Assembly: GCA_041663565.1 (NCBI GenBank)
Contig: JBAYMJ010000005.1
Coordinates: 1-63,972, forward strand
Direction: 5' to 3'
Length of the DNA: 63,972 nt
From: CAINOH01 sp041663565
GTDB lineage: Archaea; Micrarchaeota; Micrarchaeia; Norongarragalinales; CAINOH01
Of the stretch, positions 1 through 8,458 are shown in pieces; the stretch's first letter is position 1, and the number at the start of each line of letters is the position of its first letter. Position numbers and translations under genes: made by a program. The notes below the pieces were generated by a model, which worked only from the letters and a program-made list of their open reading frames with translations, did no database searches and was not told where the DNA came from.

Positions 1-36
1 AAATGCATTAATCGCTGCGCATGGCAACGAATTTCG

Positions 37-93
37 GAGAACTGTTACCGCAGTTCTCACCTCTCTGGTGGGTTAACAAACCCACTAGAGGGG
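37..93. other. two tandem strong hairpins
   Basis: Two back-to-back inverted repeats lie in the first, gene-free 168 bases. The first (37-58) has an 8-bp stem GAGAACTG/CAGTTCTC with a 6-base loop. The second (60-93) has a 15-bp stem including two G-T pairs and an AACA loop. No T-run follows on either strand, so this is not a classical terminator, although it lies just beyond the 3' end of the minus-strand transporter gene. It could be a structured RNA or a stabilising 3' element. The function is unknown. Confidence 0.45.
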
Positions 94-168
94 CTTTAGA
101 TAATAATTATTGGACAGTCTCGGTAAAAGCCGCAAAGGTGGAAAGGCGATGCGCCCACCGGCCGAAAG

Positions 169-1413
169 CTATGTCTCGGTCACGCTGTTGCCGTTGGGGA
201 ACCACGCAAGCAGCATCATAAGCGACACTGCGGAGACTGCTGCCGCAAAGCCGAACGCGGCCCAGGCGCCGAGGTACTGCCAGAGGAGCCCCGCAAGGGC
301 GCTTGCAAAGAACGTCAGGAGCCCGACTGTGCCAAAGTACGTCCCAAGCGCGGTTGCGCGCCGCTCCTTGCCCACTATGTCAACCACGAACGCGCGCTGC
401 ATCGTCTCGACAGTGCCCGTGAACAGACCGTACAGGAGTATCAAAAGCCAGCCGGCCTCCACGCCGCCGCCAACTGCCGCGAGTATGCAGAGGATGCAGA
501 ATATGGCGTACCCCGCTGCGAGTATGCTCTTGCGGCCTATCCTGTCGGACAGGAACCCCACCGGCGTTGCCGAGAGCATGTAGACGAGGTTGGATGCCAA
601 GTAGGCAACGGGAATCAGGGCGGCAGCGATGCCGAAGTCAACAAGCCGGAGCATCAAAAAGACGAAGCTGAAGTTGCCGAGCGCGAACACGAGGGCGATT
701 ACGAGGGCCTTGCGGTATTCCGGGGTAAGCTGCGGGTGGAAGAGGTTCCAGTTGAGGTTCATCTTCTTGGAATCCTTGACCTTGGCAGCCTCGATGCGCT
801 TCTTTGCGGGCTCGCGGATGTAGAAATAAAGCACCGCAAGAGAGAGGATGCCGGGAATTATTGAAAGCAAAAAGAAGTCGCGGTAGTTGTAGGCCATCAG
901 CGGAAGCAGGACGATGGCGATGAGGGGCCCGATTACTGCGCCGACCTTGTCCATCGAGCGGTGCAGGCCAAATGCCGCGCCCCTTTTCTTGGTCTTGGTG
1001 GAGTCCGCAATCAGCGCGTCGCGTGGCGCGTCGCGTATGCCTTTGCCTACGCGGTCCGCAACCCGCACTATGAACATTATGGGCGCGGACGTCGCAAAGC
1101 CGAACAGCGGCTTGGAAAATGAGGACAAGGCGTAGCCGAATATGACCACGTTCTTCTGCTTCTTGATTGCGTCCGACACTATGCCTGAGGCCATCCGGGA
1201 GATGTTGGCTGAAGCCTCGGCAAATCCCTCGATGAGGCCGATTACGGACGTGCTTAGGCCGAGGACCGAGGAAAGGTAGACCGGCAGAACCGCGAATATC
1301 ATCTCGCTTGCCACGTCGGTGAGCATGCTCACCACGCCGAGTATCCACACGTTGCCGGTTATGCCTGAGAATAGGCCTTTGAACTTCTTTGCGATGGAGC
1401 TTCCGGCTGCCAT
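169..1413 (-). CDS. MFS transporter
   Basis: Major facilitator superfamily permease of about 414 residues with roughly twelve hydrophobic segments. The segment reading DRVGKGIRDAPRDALIA, after transmembrane segment 4, is a well-known signature of one MFS branch. The substrate cannot be read from sequence. The frame is open to a GTG at 1443, directly against the PCNA stop codon. The ATG at 1413 (start MAAGSS) is preferred because the upstream residues are not hydrophobic or family-like. It lies directly downstream of pcn on the same strand, so the two may be co-transcribed, an unusual pairing with no obvious functional link. Confidence 0.85.
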   Translation of the reverse strand: MAAGSSIAKKFKGLFSGITGNVWILGVVSMLTDVASEMIFAVLPVYLSSVLGLSTSVIGLIEGFAEASANISRMASGIVSDAIKKQKNVVIFGYALSSFSKPLFGFATSAPIMFIVRVADRVGKGIRDAPRDALIADSTKTKKRGAAFGLHRSMDKVGAVIGPLIAIVLLPLMAYNYRDFFLLSIIPGILSLAVLYFYIREPAKKRIEAAKVKDSKKMNLNWNLFHPQLTPEYRKALVIALVFALGNFSFVFLMLRLVDFGIAAALIPVAYLASNLVYMLSATPVGFLSDRIGRKSILAAGYAIFCILCILAAVGGGVEAGWLLILLYGLFTGTVETMQRAFVVDIVGKERRATALGTYFGTVGLLTFFASALAGLLWQYLGAWAAFGFAAAVSAVSLMMLLAWFPNGNSVTET

Positions 1414-1443
1414 TCTAGCCACGTCCGGGGGATGCCAGCGCAC

Positions 1444-2193
1444 CTAGACGGTCTCTACGCGGGGCGCAAGGTAGTATGCGAGCTTGGCCTGGCCTATCGA
1501 GTACGAAAGCTTCAGGGGCGCGTCGGACTTGAGCTCAAGGGTGAGCGTCTCGTCGTCCGGGCAGGCGCGGGTCATGTCGTCGAGGTACTCGAACGGGAAC
1601 ATCGCACGGGCCTTGGTGCCGGACTTGAGCTCGATGATGTCAGCTGAGCCCTTCTCGGTCTCGGCCTTCAGGTCGCCTGAGTCGCCGTGGGCCTCGAGGG
1701 TGAACCTGTCTGCAGCCACTTCAAGCGAGACGTGCGACGAGAGGAGCGACGCGTCCTTGAGGAGCTCCTTGAACGCTCCGCCGCGCATCTTCACATGCGA
1801 GTCGAACGGAATCTTTGGCTCCTTGGGCGACGACACCGCAAGGTCAAGGAGCGGGAGCTTGAACGTCCTCTTGTTCGCTCCTGCGAACTCGAGCGAGAGC
1901 TTGTTGGCCTCCTTCTCGTCAAGCACAAGCGAGAGCTTTTCGGAGGAGCGCGAGCGGGAGAGTATCTTGGAAAGGTCGATGAGGTTGATGCCGAGAGTGG
2001 CCGAGCCGTCCACCGAGAGCTTCTTGAAGGCGTCGCCACCCATCGCAAAGTCCACCATCGCAATCTGCGAAGGGTCCATTGTGCGCAGGTGCAGCCCCGA
2101 CTTTGACACCTCGAACGAGCCCTCGTCAACGAGGTTTACTATTGCGTCGATGCACGACTTGAAGAACTTGGCGTCTTCCAAAACAAGCTCCAT
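1444..2193 (-). CDS. pcn: DNA polymerase sliding clamp (PCNA)
   Basis: Archaeal proliferating cell nuclear antigen, 249 residues, the normal family length. The N-terminus MELVLEDAKFFKSCIDAI, the loop DPSQIAMVDF and the C-terminal LSYSIGQAKLAYYLAPR are typical. It forms the ring that tethers replicative polymerase, FEN1, ligase and other partners to DNA. The start is supported by a purine-rich GGGGG element about 8 bases upstream. A TATA-like gctttaaatcc lies about 85 bases upstream, implying a leader of about 60 bases. This is a core marker that the window is archaeal. Confidence 0.97.
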   Translation of the reverse strand: MELVLEDAKFFKSCIDAIVNLVDEGSFEVSKSGLHLRTMDPSQIAMVDFAMGGDAFKKLSVDGSATLGINLIDLSKILSRSRSSEKLSLVLDEKEANKLSLEFAGANKRTFKLPLLDLAVSSPKEPKIPFDSHVKMRGGAFKELLKDASLLSSHVSLEVAADRFTLEAHGDSGDLKAETEKGSADIIELKSGTKARAMFPFEYLDDMTRACPDDETLTLELKSDAPLKLSYSIGQAKLAYYLAPRVETV

Positions 2194-2322
2194 TGAAATC
2201 CCCCTTGGAAAATTGCGTTACCCACACGCACCTTGCCGGGTGCGCCCTTCCGAATTGGTTTGTAACGGGATAAATGGAGGATTTAAAGCATTAAAAAAGA
2301 GACTGCCCGGACATTTCCGCAA

Positions 2323-3237
2323 TCAGTTGCGCGAGAGCACGTAGTTGCACCCCGCCGGCGCGTCGAATGCCGACATCGCGTAGGCAAGGTCGCCAGTTGG
2401 CAGCCGGAGGATGAAGTCGAACCCCGCGAAGAGGAACACCTTGAGGTAGCCTATTGCGGGGACTGTGAGTATGACCTTGCCGTTGATGCGGTCGGCGGTG
2501 ACCGGGCTGATTCCGGACTGCTGGTCAAGCCCGGGGTTGTTGTCGCCCTTGGTAAGCAGGAAAGACTGGTTTCCGGCAGCAAGCCAGAGCACCGAGCGGT
2601 GGATTATGGCGCCGTAGGCCACAGGCTCCGCGTCGTAGATTATGACGTCGTTCTGCGTCCGCGCGGGGTAGTCGGACGAGCCGACCCGGACCGAGCTTAC
2701 GCAGGGAGTCGTCGCCTTCGAGCCGTTGAGGAAGTTCACCGTGCAGTTGACGTAGGAAATGTCTGCTGCCTTGAGCGAGGCGCTGATTTGCGCAGTCGGA
2801 GCGTTGATTTGCCCGCCCTGCAGGAAAACCAGGTCGCCCCGGTGGAGAACAGGCAGCATGCTGCACGAGGTCACCACGTTCATCGGCTTTCCGGTCTGCA
2901 AGATGATGCAGACAATCACCCACGCTGAAAGGGCGATGGCAAGGGTCTTTGCAAGCTCCCAGAGGGGCTTTGCGACGTTGCGCGTCTCGGCCTTGGTGGG
3001 GCGCATGTCCATGACTATGATGTACGCCATCGAGAGGAAGCACAGCAGGCCGAGCACCGCCGAGTATGGCGCAAGCTCAAGGGGGTAATAGAGGATGATG
3101 AGGACAAGCGGGATGGTGTACGCGCCCCAGCCTTGGGTGAAGAAAGAAATCGCTTTTGAAGGCAACCCGTTTTTCCTCGGCGATGCCGAGGGCTTGGCTT
3201 GTGGTTCGTTGTTTCTTTGCCTGTTGCGTCGCTTCAT
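2323..3237 (-). CDS. signal peptidase I, archaeal/ER type
   Basis: Membrane-bound type I signal peptidase of 304 residues that removes signal peptides from exported proteins. The catalytic serine is in CSMLPVLHRGD (Ser about residue 126). The box GAIIHRSVLW carries the His that replaces the bacterial Lys in archaeal and ER enzymes, and TKGDNNPGLD carries the conserved Asp. Three hydrophobic segments precede the catalytic domain and one follows it. The basic Arg/Asn/Gln-rich N-terminus is cytoplasmic. The protein is longer than minimal archaeal versions, with an inserted stretch between the Ser and His boxes. Confidence 0.9.
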   Translation of the reverse strand: MKRRNRQRNNEPQAKPSASPRKNGLPSKAISFFTQGWGAYTIPLVLIILYYPLELAPYSAVLGLLCFLSMAYIIVMDMRPTKAETRNVAKPLWELAKTLAIALSAWVIVCIILQTGKPMNVVTSCSMLPVLHRGDLVFLQGGQINAPTAQISASLKAADISYVNCTVNFLNGSKATTPCVSSVRVGSSDYPARTQNDVIIYDAEPVAYGAIIHRSVLWLAAGNQSFLLTKGDNNPGLDQQSGISPVTADRINGKVILTVPAIGYLKVFLFAGFDFILRLPTGDLAYAMSAFDAPAGCNYVLSRN

Positions 3238-3280
3238 CTGTTTATTCCACGCAAGCGATTAGTGATTTAGGGCTAATAAA

Positions 3281-3342
3281 TGGAAAGGAAAACGAAAGAA
3301 TGCAGAAAGAAAGAGAATTGAAAAAAGAAGAAATTGAAAGGA
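3281..3342 (-). terminator. pyrimidine-rich 3' tract after rpoL
   Basis: Directly after the rpoL stop, the sense (minus) strand is almost purely T and C with several T runs. Archaeal RNA polymerase terminates at T-rich stretches, so this is a likely terminator for the csl4-rpoL unit. It also overlaps the promoter zone of the signal peptidase gene. Confidence 0.5.
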
Positions 3343-3618
3343 TTAGTCCTTCTTCTTGGACTTTCCTGACGGGACCGAAAGCGCATCGAGCTTCTTTGCG
3401 CAGGCAGCAGCCGCCTTTGCGATTGCCTTCTGGCCGTCCTTTGCGCGCACGCGTATCACCGGGTTCGCGGTGATGGGGTGGTCGAGCGCCGCGTATGCGA
3501 ACTCGGCTGCGCCGCTTGAGACGAGCTCCTGCGCCACCATGTTCGCAAGCCCCAGGTCCTCGCCTGCAAGCTTGACTTCCAAGAAGTCCTTCTCTTCCTT
3601 GATTATCTGAACGTTCAT
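3343..3618 (-). CDS. rpoL: DNA-directed RNA polymerase subunit L
   Basis: Small RNA polymerase subunit (91 residues), homologous to eukaryotic Rpb11/AC19 and to the N-terminal domain of bacterial alpha. It pairs with subunit D in the assembly platform. Characteristic residues are the region EDLGLANMVAQEL and ALDHPITANPVIRVRAKDG. The frame also opens with a TTG one codon earlier, but the ATG at 3618 with GTGAG upstream is preferred. It begins 6 bases after the csl4 stop, so the two are translationally close and almost certainly one operon. Confidence 0.93.
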   Translation of the reverse strand: MNVQIIKEEKDFLEVKLAGEDLGLANMVAQELVSSGAAEFAYAALDHPITANPVIRVRAKDGQKAIAKAAAACAKKLDALSVPSGKSKKKD

Positions 3619-3624
3619 CAATAC

Positions 3625-4185
3625 TCACATCCTTGAAGCGGTAATAGCCATCTTCCGAGTCTCGCGGTTGCGGCAGTTGGGGCACTCCATTATCCTGCCG
3701 GTGTTTTTCAGCTCGTGGCGGCAGGCCGAGCAGCGCGCCTTGACGACTCCGAGGCTGGAATCCATAATCGAAAGATAGATGCCGAGCGGCTTTATCTCGC
3801 GCACCTTGGCGACTATGACGTCGCCTATGCGCAACACGTCGCGGAAGTTCTCCACGTAGCCCTTGTCGACTTCGGAGATGCGCAAATATGCAAAGCGGTT
3901 GGTGTAGGACTTGCGCTCGCCGTTCGTCGGCACGGGCTCGAACTCGACGAGCGCGACCGTGTCGTAGATGTCGTGCACGAGGCCGTTCACCACGTCGCCT
4001 TCGCGGAGCGGCACGAGGCTCTTTTTCGACTTGACCGAGATGCCGTAGGTCTGCGGGTCGATGATGACGTTTCCCGCCACCGTGGCGTAGACCGCGCCGT
4101 CGGACTCCATCGCGCCTGTCGACGCTTCCCCCTCCTCGCTTACGGCAATCTGCTGGCCGGGGTATACGAGCTTGCTTTTATCCAA
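3625..4185 (-). CDS. csl4: exosome RNA-binding protein Csl4
   Basis: Cap subunit of the archaeal RNA exosome, about 186 residues. An N-terminal domain with YPGQQIAV is followed by a central S1 RNA-binding domain, including RIGDVIVAKVREIKPLGIYLS. A C-terminal zinc ribbon has Cys pairs in CSACRHEL and CPNCRNRE. The open frame extends 38 codons further to an ATG at 4299, but those residues do not resemble the family. A TTG at 4185, preceded by GGTG about 10 bases upstream, gives the usual Csl4 length. It is co-transcribed with rpoL, a common archaeal arrangement. Confidence 0.9.
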   Translation of the reverse strand: MDKSKLVYPGQQIAVSEEGEASTGAMESDGAVYATVAGNVIIDPQTYGISVKSKKSLVPLREGDVVNGLVHDIYDTVALVEFEPVPTNGERKSYTNRFAYLRISEVDKGYVENFRDVLRIGDVIVAKVREIKPLGIYLSIMDSSLGVVKARCSACRHELKNTGRIMECPNCRNRETRKMAITASRM

Positions 4186-4329
4186 AAATTGAACACCTAG
4201 TTGTGAAACCGCTCCCCTTGTCGGGGCGTAAAAACAGCTATTACTTGGGATATTATCTTGGAACCCAAGCAATTTAATTGCTTGCAGAAAAGCGCGCAAA
4301 GGCCGCCGCGGCCTGCTGGTGCGCGGGGG

Positions 4330-4725
4330 CTATTTCTCCGCGTCTTCCGCTGCCTCGTCGAAGGGGTACTTGCCGCCCCTCGACTGCTTGAACTCGGACA
4401 GGCTGTTCATCAGCTCGTCGGCCGCATCCACGTGCTTTCTCATCATCGGGATGGTGATTTCCTTGGGCGAGGCGGCGACCGCCTTTGCAAGCGTCTTCTG
4501 GGCCGCCTGGGCTTCGGCAAGCGCGGGGTGCTCGCCGTGGTGCTCCTCCAAGTCCGCGATTATGGACTCGACCTCGATGGCGACGTGGCGGATTATGGTC
4601 TTGTTTATGGACGCGGACGACGGGGAGTCCGCCGAGTCCATCGACTCCTTGAGTATGCCCACGAGCTCGTTGAGCCCCTTGAGCCTGCCTTCGATGTATG
4701 CGCTTTTCGAAACGGTGTCTTCCAT
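4330..4725 (-). CDS. hypothetical helical protein
   Basis: Acidic protein of 131 residues that I do not recognise. It is predicted almost entirely alpha-helical, with heptad-like stretches, a His/Glu segment LEEHHGEHPALAEAQ and an acidic end FDEAAEDAEK. No signal peptide or membrane segment is visible. It lies upstream of csl4-rpoL on the same strand, separated by about 145 bases, so it may be transcribed separately. Codon use matches its neighbours, supporting a real gene. Confidence 0.65.
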   Translation of the reverse strand: MEDTVSKSAYIEGRLKGLNELVGILKESMDSADSPSSASINKTIIRHVAIEVESIIADLEEHHGEHPALAEAQAAQKTLAKAVAASPKEITIPMMRKHVDAADELMNSLSEFKQSRGGKYPFDEAAEDAEK

Positions 4726-4814
4726 GGAACATCACTAGCGTAGGGTAAATGCAAGAAATCTCATTGTGCCTTGCAGATATAAAACCTTTTGACGACTAAA
4801 GGCATTTGACACTT

Positions 4815-5657
4815 ATGGTCCTCGAAGCGATCATCGACCCCGACCGGGCCTCCTCAAGCCCGTGGGCCGTTGCCATACTCTCCTTCGTCTTCGTGACCAT
4901 CGCGGTATTCTCGGCAGGGTTCCTAATCAAGGACTCCACGAGCATGCTCGTGGTTGCGCTCGTGGCCATCCCTTCCGTCACCCTCCTTACCAGCATCTTT
5001 GACAGGGAGACAAACTACGACTACGACAACAGGAAGGGCACGCTGACGCGCTACCTGCCCATAATCATGGTGCTTTTTTCCTATTTTGTCGGCGTGATGG
5101 CCGCGTTCACGTTCTACTTCCTCGTGCTCCCAAACTCCGACACGGCGGTGCTTTTTGCGCAGCAGTCCGCCGAGCTTGGAAAGATCAGCTCGATGGTGTC
5201 GGGCCACGCGGTGCAGACCGCCTACTACGGCGACCTTGCCGGCGCGTTCGAGTTCCTTTTCAACAACAACCTCAAGGTGTTCCTCATCCTGCTCGCGGGC
5301 TCGCTCCTTTACGGCGCGGGCACGGTGTTCATAATCGACTGGAACGCGTCCATACTCGGCGTGTTCCTCGGAAGCATCGCAAGCGAGCTTGTGCACAACA
5401 ACCCCGCACAGTACACGATATGGGGCGGCCTGGGAAGCGGGGTGCTGGGGCTTTTGCCGCACGGCACGTTCGAGCTTCTGGCCTACCTGTGCATCGCGAT
5501 AGCTGGCGGCATACTGAGCGAGTCGCTGCTTCACCGCAAATACCGCAACCCGGAGTTCCTCGTAATCATCTACGACGTGACCAAGCTCGCCTCCTGGGGG
5601 CTTTTGTTCCTTGCAGCTGGCGCGCTCATCGAAGGCACTGCGCTTGCGGGGCTCTGA
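4815..5657 (+). CDS. SpoIIM/DUF95-family membrane protein
   Basis: Integral membrane protein of about 280 residues. The C-terminal half matches the SpoIIM (stage II sporulation M, DUF95) family: LLYGAGTVFIIDWNASILGV followed by GVLGLLPHGTFELLAYL and several transmembrane helices. In archaea these proteins are common, and a role in membrane organisation or transport is assumed, not shown. A TATA box gatataaaacc at about 4776 puts transcription start near the ATG at 4815; a TTG at 4806 is the alternative. The stop codon abuts the convergent glnA stop with no base between. Confidence 0.85.
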   Translation: MVLEAIIDPDRASSSPWAVAILSFVFVTIAVFSAGFLIKDSTSMLVVALVAIPSVTLLTSIFDRETNYDYDNRKGTLTRYLPIIMVLFSYFVGVMAAFTFYFLVLPNSDTAVLFAQQSAELGKISSMVSGHAVQTAYYGDLAGAFEFLFNNNLKVFLILLAGSLLYGAGTVFIIDWNASILGVFLGSIASELVHNNPAQYTIWGGLGSGVLGLLPHGTFELLAYLCIAIAGGILSESLLHRKYRNPEFLVIIYDVTKLASWGLLFLAAGALIEGTALAGL

Positions 5658-7022
5658 CTAGAGGACCGGCAGGTACCGTTCGACTTCCCACGGCGTGACT
5701 TGGACGCGGTACTGGTCCCACTGCTTGCGCTGTGCAGCCATCAGCTTGGCTGACGCGAACTTGCCTAGAGAGTCCTTGATTACCTCGTCCTTGTCAAGCT
5801 CGTCAACGGCCTCGTCAAGCGATGCGGGCAGCGTGGCTATGCCCATCTTGGCAAGCTTCTCGTCGTCGAAGTGGAACACGTTCTCCTCAACGGGCGCAGG
5901 AGGCACGGCCTTTGACTTGATTCCGTCAAGCGCTGCTCCCAGCATCGCCGAGAACGCAAGGTACGGGTTGCAGGACGGGTCCGGGCAGCGCAGCTCGCAG
6001 CGGGTCGCCTTCCCGGTGCCCTTGGCGTGCCCCGGGATGCGTATGAGCGCGGAGCGGTTCACGCGCGCCCAGCAGGCGTACACCGGCGCCTCGTATCCGG
6101 GCACCAGGCGCTTGTAGGAGTTCACCGTAGGCGCGACAACGGCGGCAAGGCCGCGCGCGTGGGCAAGCTGGCCTGCGATGAACTGCCGTCCGGTCTTGGA
6201 AAGCCCGTAGGAGTCCGAGGGGTCCGCGAAGGCGTTCTCGCCGTTGCTCCACAGGCTCTGGTGCACGTGCATCCCCGAGCCGTTGATTCCGTAAACCGGC
6301 TTGGGCATGAACGAGGCGAACAATCCGAGGCGCTTTGCCATTATCTTGGTGGCCTCCTTGATTGCAAGCACGTCGTCCGCAATCTTTAGCGCGCTGCCGT
6401 AGCGGAAGCCTATCTCGTGCTGGCCTGCGGACACCTCGTGGGTCAGGCGCTCGACGGATACGCCCATGGCGTCAAGCTGCGGCACCAGGTCGCGCATGAT
6501 GCCGTCGGCACTGTCAAGCGGGTCGAGGTCCCAGTAGCCGGCGTTGTCGTGCGGCTCGGGAACCGGGTTGCCGTTCGTGACCTTGCCGTCCTTTTCGGCA
6601 AAGAGGAAGAACTCAAGCTCAGGGCCCACGAAATACTCGAAGCCCATCTCCTTTGCCTTCGAAAGCTGGCGCTTGAGCACGCCCCTCGGGTCGCCTTCGA
6701 AGGGCTTCTCGTCAACTCCGAACACGTCGCAGATGAGGCGGGCGACCTTGCCGCCGGTCCATGGGAGTGCGGCGTAGGTGGAAAGGTCGGGCACGAGGAG
6801 CATGTCGGACTCCTGGATGCGCATGAAGCCCTCTATCGAGCTCCCGTCCACCCAGAAGCCGGATGCGAGTATTTCCTCGAGCTTGCTTATGGGAACGGTG
6901 GCCGACTTGGGCGTGCCCAGTATGTCGGTGAAGCGCAGGGAGATGAACTCGACGCCTTCCTTCTTGGCCCTTGAAAGTATTTCGGGACCCAGCTTGGAGT
7001 CGCATAGCGGAGCGCCTGTCAC
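5658..7022 (-). CDS. glnA: glutamine synthetase, type I
   Basis: Makes glutamine from glutamate, ammonia and ATP; the central enzyme of ammonium assimilation. It has 454 residues, the usual GSI length. Signatures include WVDGSSIEGF near residue 57, the metal/glutamate-binding region with GINGSGMHVHQSLW, and NSYKRLVPGYEAP followed by RNRS/IRIP-type ATP-site residues. It starts with GTG preceded by GAGGGTGG at 6 bases. A divergent Lrp-type regulator lies next door, suggesting nitrogen or amino-acid control from the shared intergenic region. Confidence 0.96.
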   Translation of the reverse strand: MTGAPLCDSKLGPEILSRAKKEGVEFISLRFTDILGTPKSATVPISKLEEILASGFWVDGSSIEGFMRIQESDMLLVPDLSTYAALPWTGGKVARLICDVFGVDEKPFEGDPRGVLKRQLSKAKEMGFEYFVGPELEFFLFAEKDGKVTNGNPVPEPHDNAGYWDLDPLDSADGIMRDLVPQLDAMGVSVERLTHEVSAGQHEIGFRYGSALKIADDVLAIKEATKIMAKRLGLFASFMPKPVYGINGSGMHVHQSLWSNGENAFADPSDSYGLSKTGRQFIAGQLAHARGLAAVVAPTVNSYKRLVPGYEAPVYACWARVNRSALIRIPGHAKGTGKATRCELRCPDPSCNPYLAFSAMLGAALDGIKSKAVPPAPVEENVFHFDDEKLAKMGIATLPASLDEAVDELDKDEVIKDSLGKFASAKLMAAQRKQWDQYRVQVTPWEVERYLPVL

Positions 7023-7184
7023 AAAAAACCACCCTCAAAAACAAAACGATTCAATGAAGTATTATCCTTGGATGAAACGGTATTTATGTTTTGGGCAACT
7101 TTTACAATACAAATGTTTTAAATTACCAATAATTCATACTATTTTGTTCGATTTTTTCGCAAAATTGTCGGGGTTGGTGGACGA
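7023..7184. promoter_or_regulatory. divergent glnA / Lrp promoter region
   Basis: A 162-base AT-rich gap between divergent genes. For glnA (minus strand) a TATA-like acataaatacc is centred near 7088. For the Lrp gene (plus strand) gttttaaattacc is at about 7114. The two core promoters are close enough that one bound regulator could affect both. Binding by the Lrp protein is inference. Confidence 0.5.
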
Positions 7185-7655
7185 ATGCACGAAGGGGAAG
7201 GCGCAAAGCAAGCAGGCGAGGTTGTACAGGTTGACGAGACCGACCGCGAAATCATTTCCGAACTGAAAAAGGACGCCCGCAAGTCCTATAGGGAGCTTGC
7301 TAGGGAAGTAGGCATCTCCGCATCCACGCTCATAAGCAGGATGAACCGGCTTGAGAAGGGGAAGGTCATCCGAGGCTACGAGGCCAGGCTCGACCTTTCG
7401 CGGATGGGCTACGATTTCTTCGCACTCGTCGAGGTCACGTTCACCCGCGGGGCGTCGCTTGAGCTGCAGCAAAAGATTGCGGCCATGCAGGGCATTTCCG
7501 CGGTTTACGACATCACTGGCGACTCGGACTCGATGGCGCTTGCGAAGTGCAGAAACAGGCAGGAGTTCTCGCGGCTTGTGAAGAAAATCGGCGCGATTCC
7601 GGGAGTGGAGCGGACGAACACGCACGTAATCCTGAACGTGGTAAAGGAGGAGTAG
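7185..7655 (+). CDS. Lrp/AsnC-family transcriptional regulator
   Basis: DNA-binding regulator of 156 residues. The N-terminal winged helix-turn-helix runs from VDETDREIISELKKDARKSY to VGISASTLISRMNRLEKG, and a C-terminal RAM/ligand-binding domain follows, with YDITGDSDSMALAKC matching the usual G-x-x-D turn. A roughly 15-residue polar extension precedes the HTH. Family members form dimers or octamers and respond to amino acids. The divergent position beside glnA makes nitrogen or glutamine control the best guess. Confidence 0.9.
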   Translation: MHEGEGAKQAGEVVQVDETDREIISELKKDARKSYRELAREVGISASTLISRMNRLEKGKVIRGYEARLDLSRMGYDFFALVEVTFTRGASLELQQKIAAMQGISAVYDITGDSDSMALAKCRNRQEFSRLVKKIGAIPGVERTNTHVILNVVKEE

Positions 7656-7695
7656 GAAAAGCGCGGGCGGCCACCCGGAAATCCGGCCCACTGCC

Positions 7696-8292
7696 CTACT
7701 TGACAAAGACCCTGCCTTTCCTTGCGCCGGCCTTGCCAAGCTCGTCTTTGTTCTTGAAAAGCTCTTCGCGCTTGCATACCAGCATCTGGGAGCCGGTGGG
7801 CGTCTCGCCCATGTGCCGGAAGCCCAGATTCTCGTAGAAAGGCATCGCCTCGTGCGACGAGTGGACGGTGACTTCCTTGCCCTTCGGGACGTGCTGCGCA
7901 AAGAGGAGCACAAGGGACCGGCCGAGGCCGGCGTTGCGCCTCTCGCTGTTCAGGGCGTCTATCGAGACCGCGTCCTTTGCGCAGGTAAATACTATCTCGC
8001 CCTTCAGCCTGCCGTTGCGGTTGAGCGCGACTATCCTGTGCGAGGGCCCGGCGACGCCCGAAAGGACGTTGCGGTGCAGCACGAAGCGCAGCGGACCGTG
8101 GCTTGCGCTTGGAAGGAAGAGCAATGTGGACTTTCTCATCTGCGGCGAGTCGGTTATGGGAAGGTTGCCCCACGTGGCGCTCGCCCACTTGGGGTTCGCA
8201 ACTTCGCCGAACTTGCCGGCCTCGCGGCCTGCAATACCGGCCTCTATCCTTTCGCGCAGGGCGCTTAGCTTGCTGGAAAGCCCGGAAGGCAT
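7696..8292 (-). CDS. GNAT-like acetyltransferase, paralog 1
   Basis: About 198 residues. The C-terminal half carries GNAT hallmarks: RRNAGLGRSLVLL fits the acetyl-CoA-binding R/Q-x-x-G-x-G/A motif and AMPFYENLGFR fits motif B. The N-terminal ~80 residues are not a standard GNAT part. The start at 8292 (MPSGLSSKLSALRERI) is chosen because the neighbouring paralog begins in the same way; the frame remains open to 8436. The substrate is unknown. It lies third in the run aspS, paralog 2, paralog 1 on the minus strand, though a 166-base gap with an AT-rich stretch may give it its own promoter. Confidence 0.75.
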   Translation of the reverse strand: MPSGLSSKLSALRERIEAGIAGREAGKFGEVANPKWASATWGNLPITDSPQMRKSTLLFLPSASHGPLRFVLHRNVLSGVAGPSHRIVALNRNGRLKGEIVFTCAKDAVSIDALNSERRNAGLGRSLVLLFAQHVPKGKEVTVHSSHEAMPFYENLGFRHMGETPTGSQMLVCKREELFKNKDELGKAGARKGRVFVK

Positions 8293-8458
8293 GGAACTCA
8301 AATCACCGAAGGACATTGGCCACCGCCGCGCCATTGTGCGGAAGGCGGCACGATAGAGAATCTGATTCGTGCTACTTAATGAATACGTTCCTTTTCGCAC
8401 CTGCGCATCCCCTCGACGCGTGGACTCGTTCCCCATTGCGGCAGCGGTTGCCTGGGAG

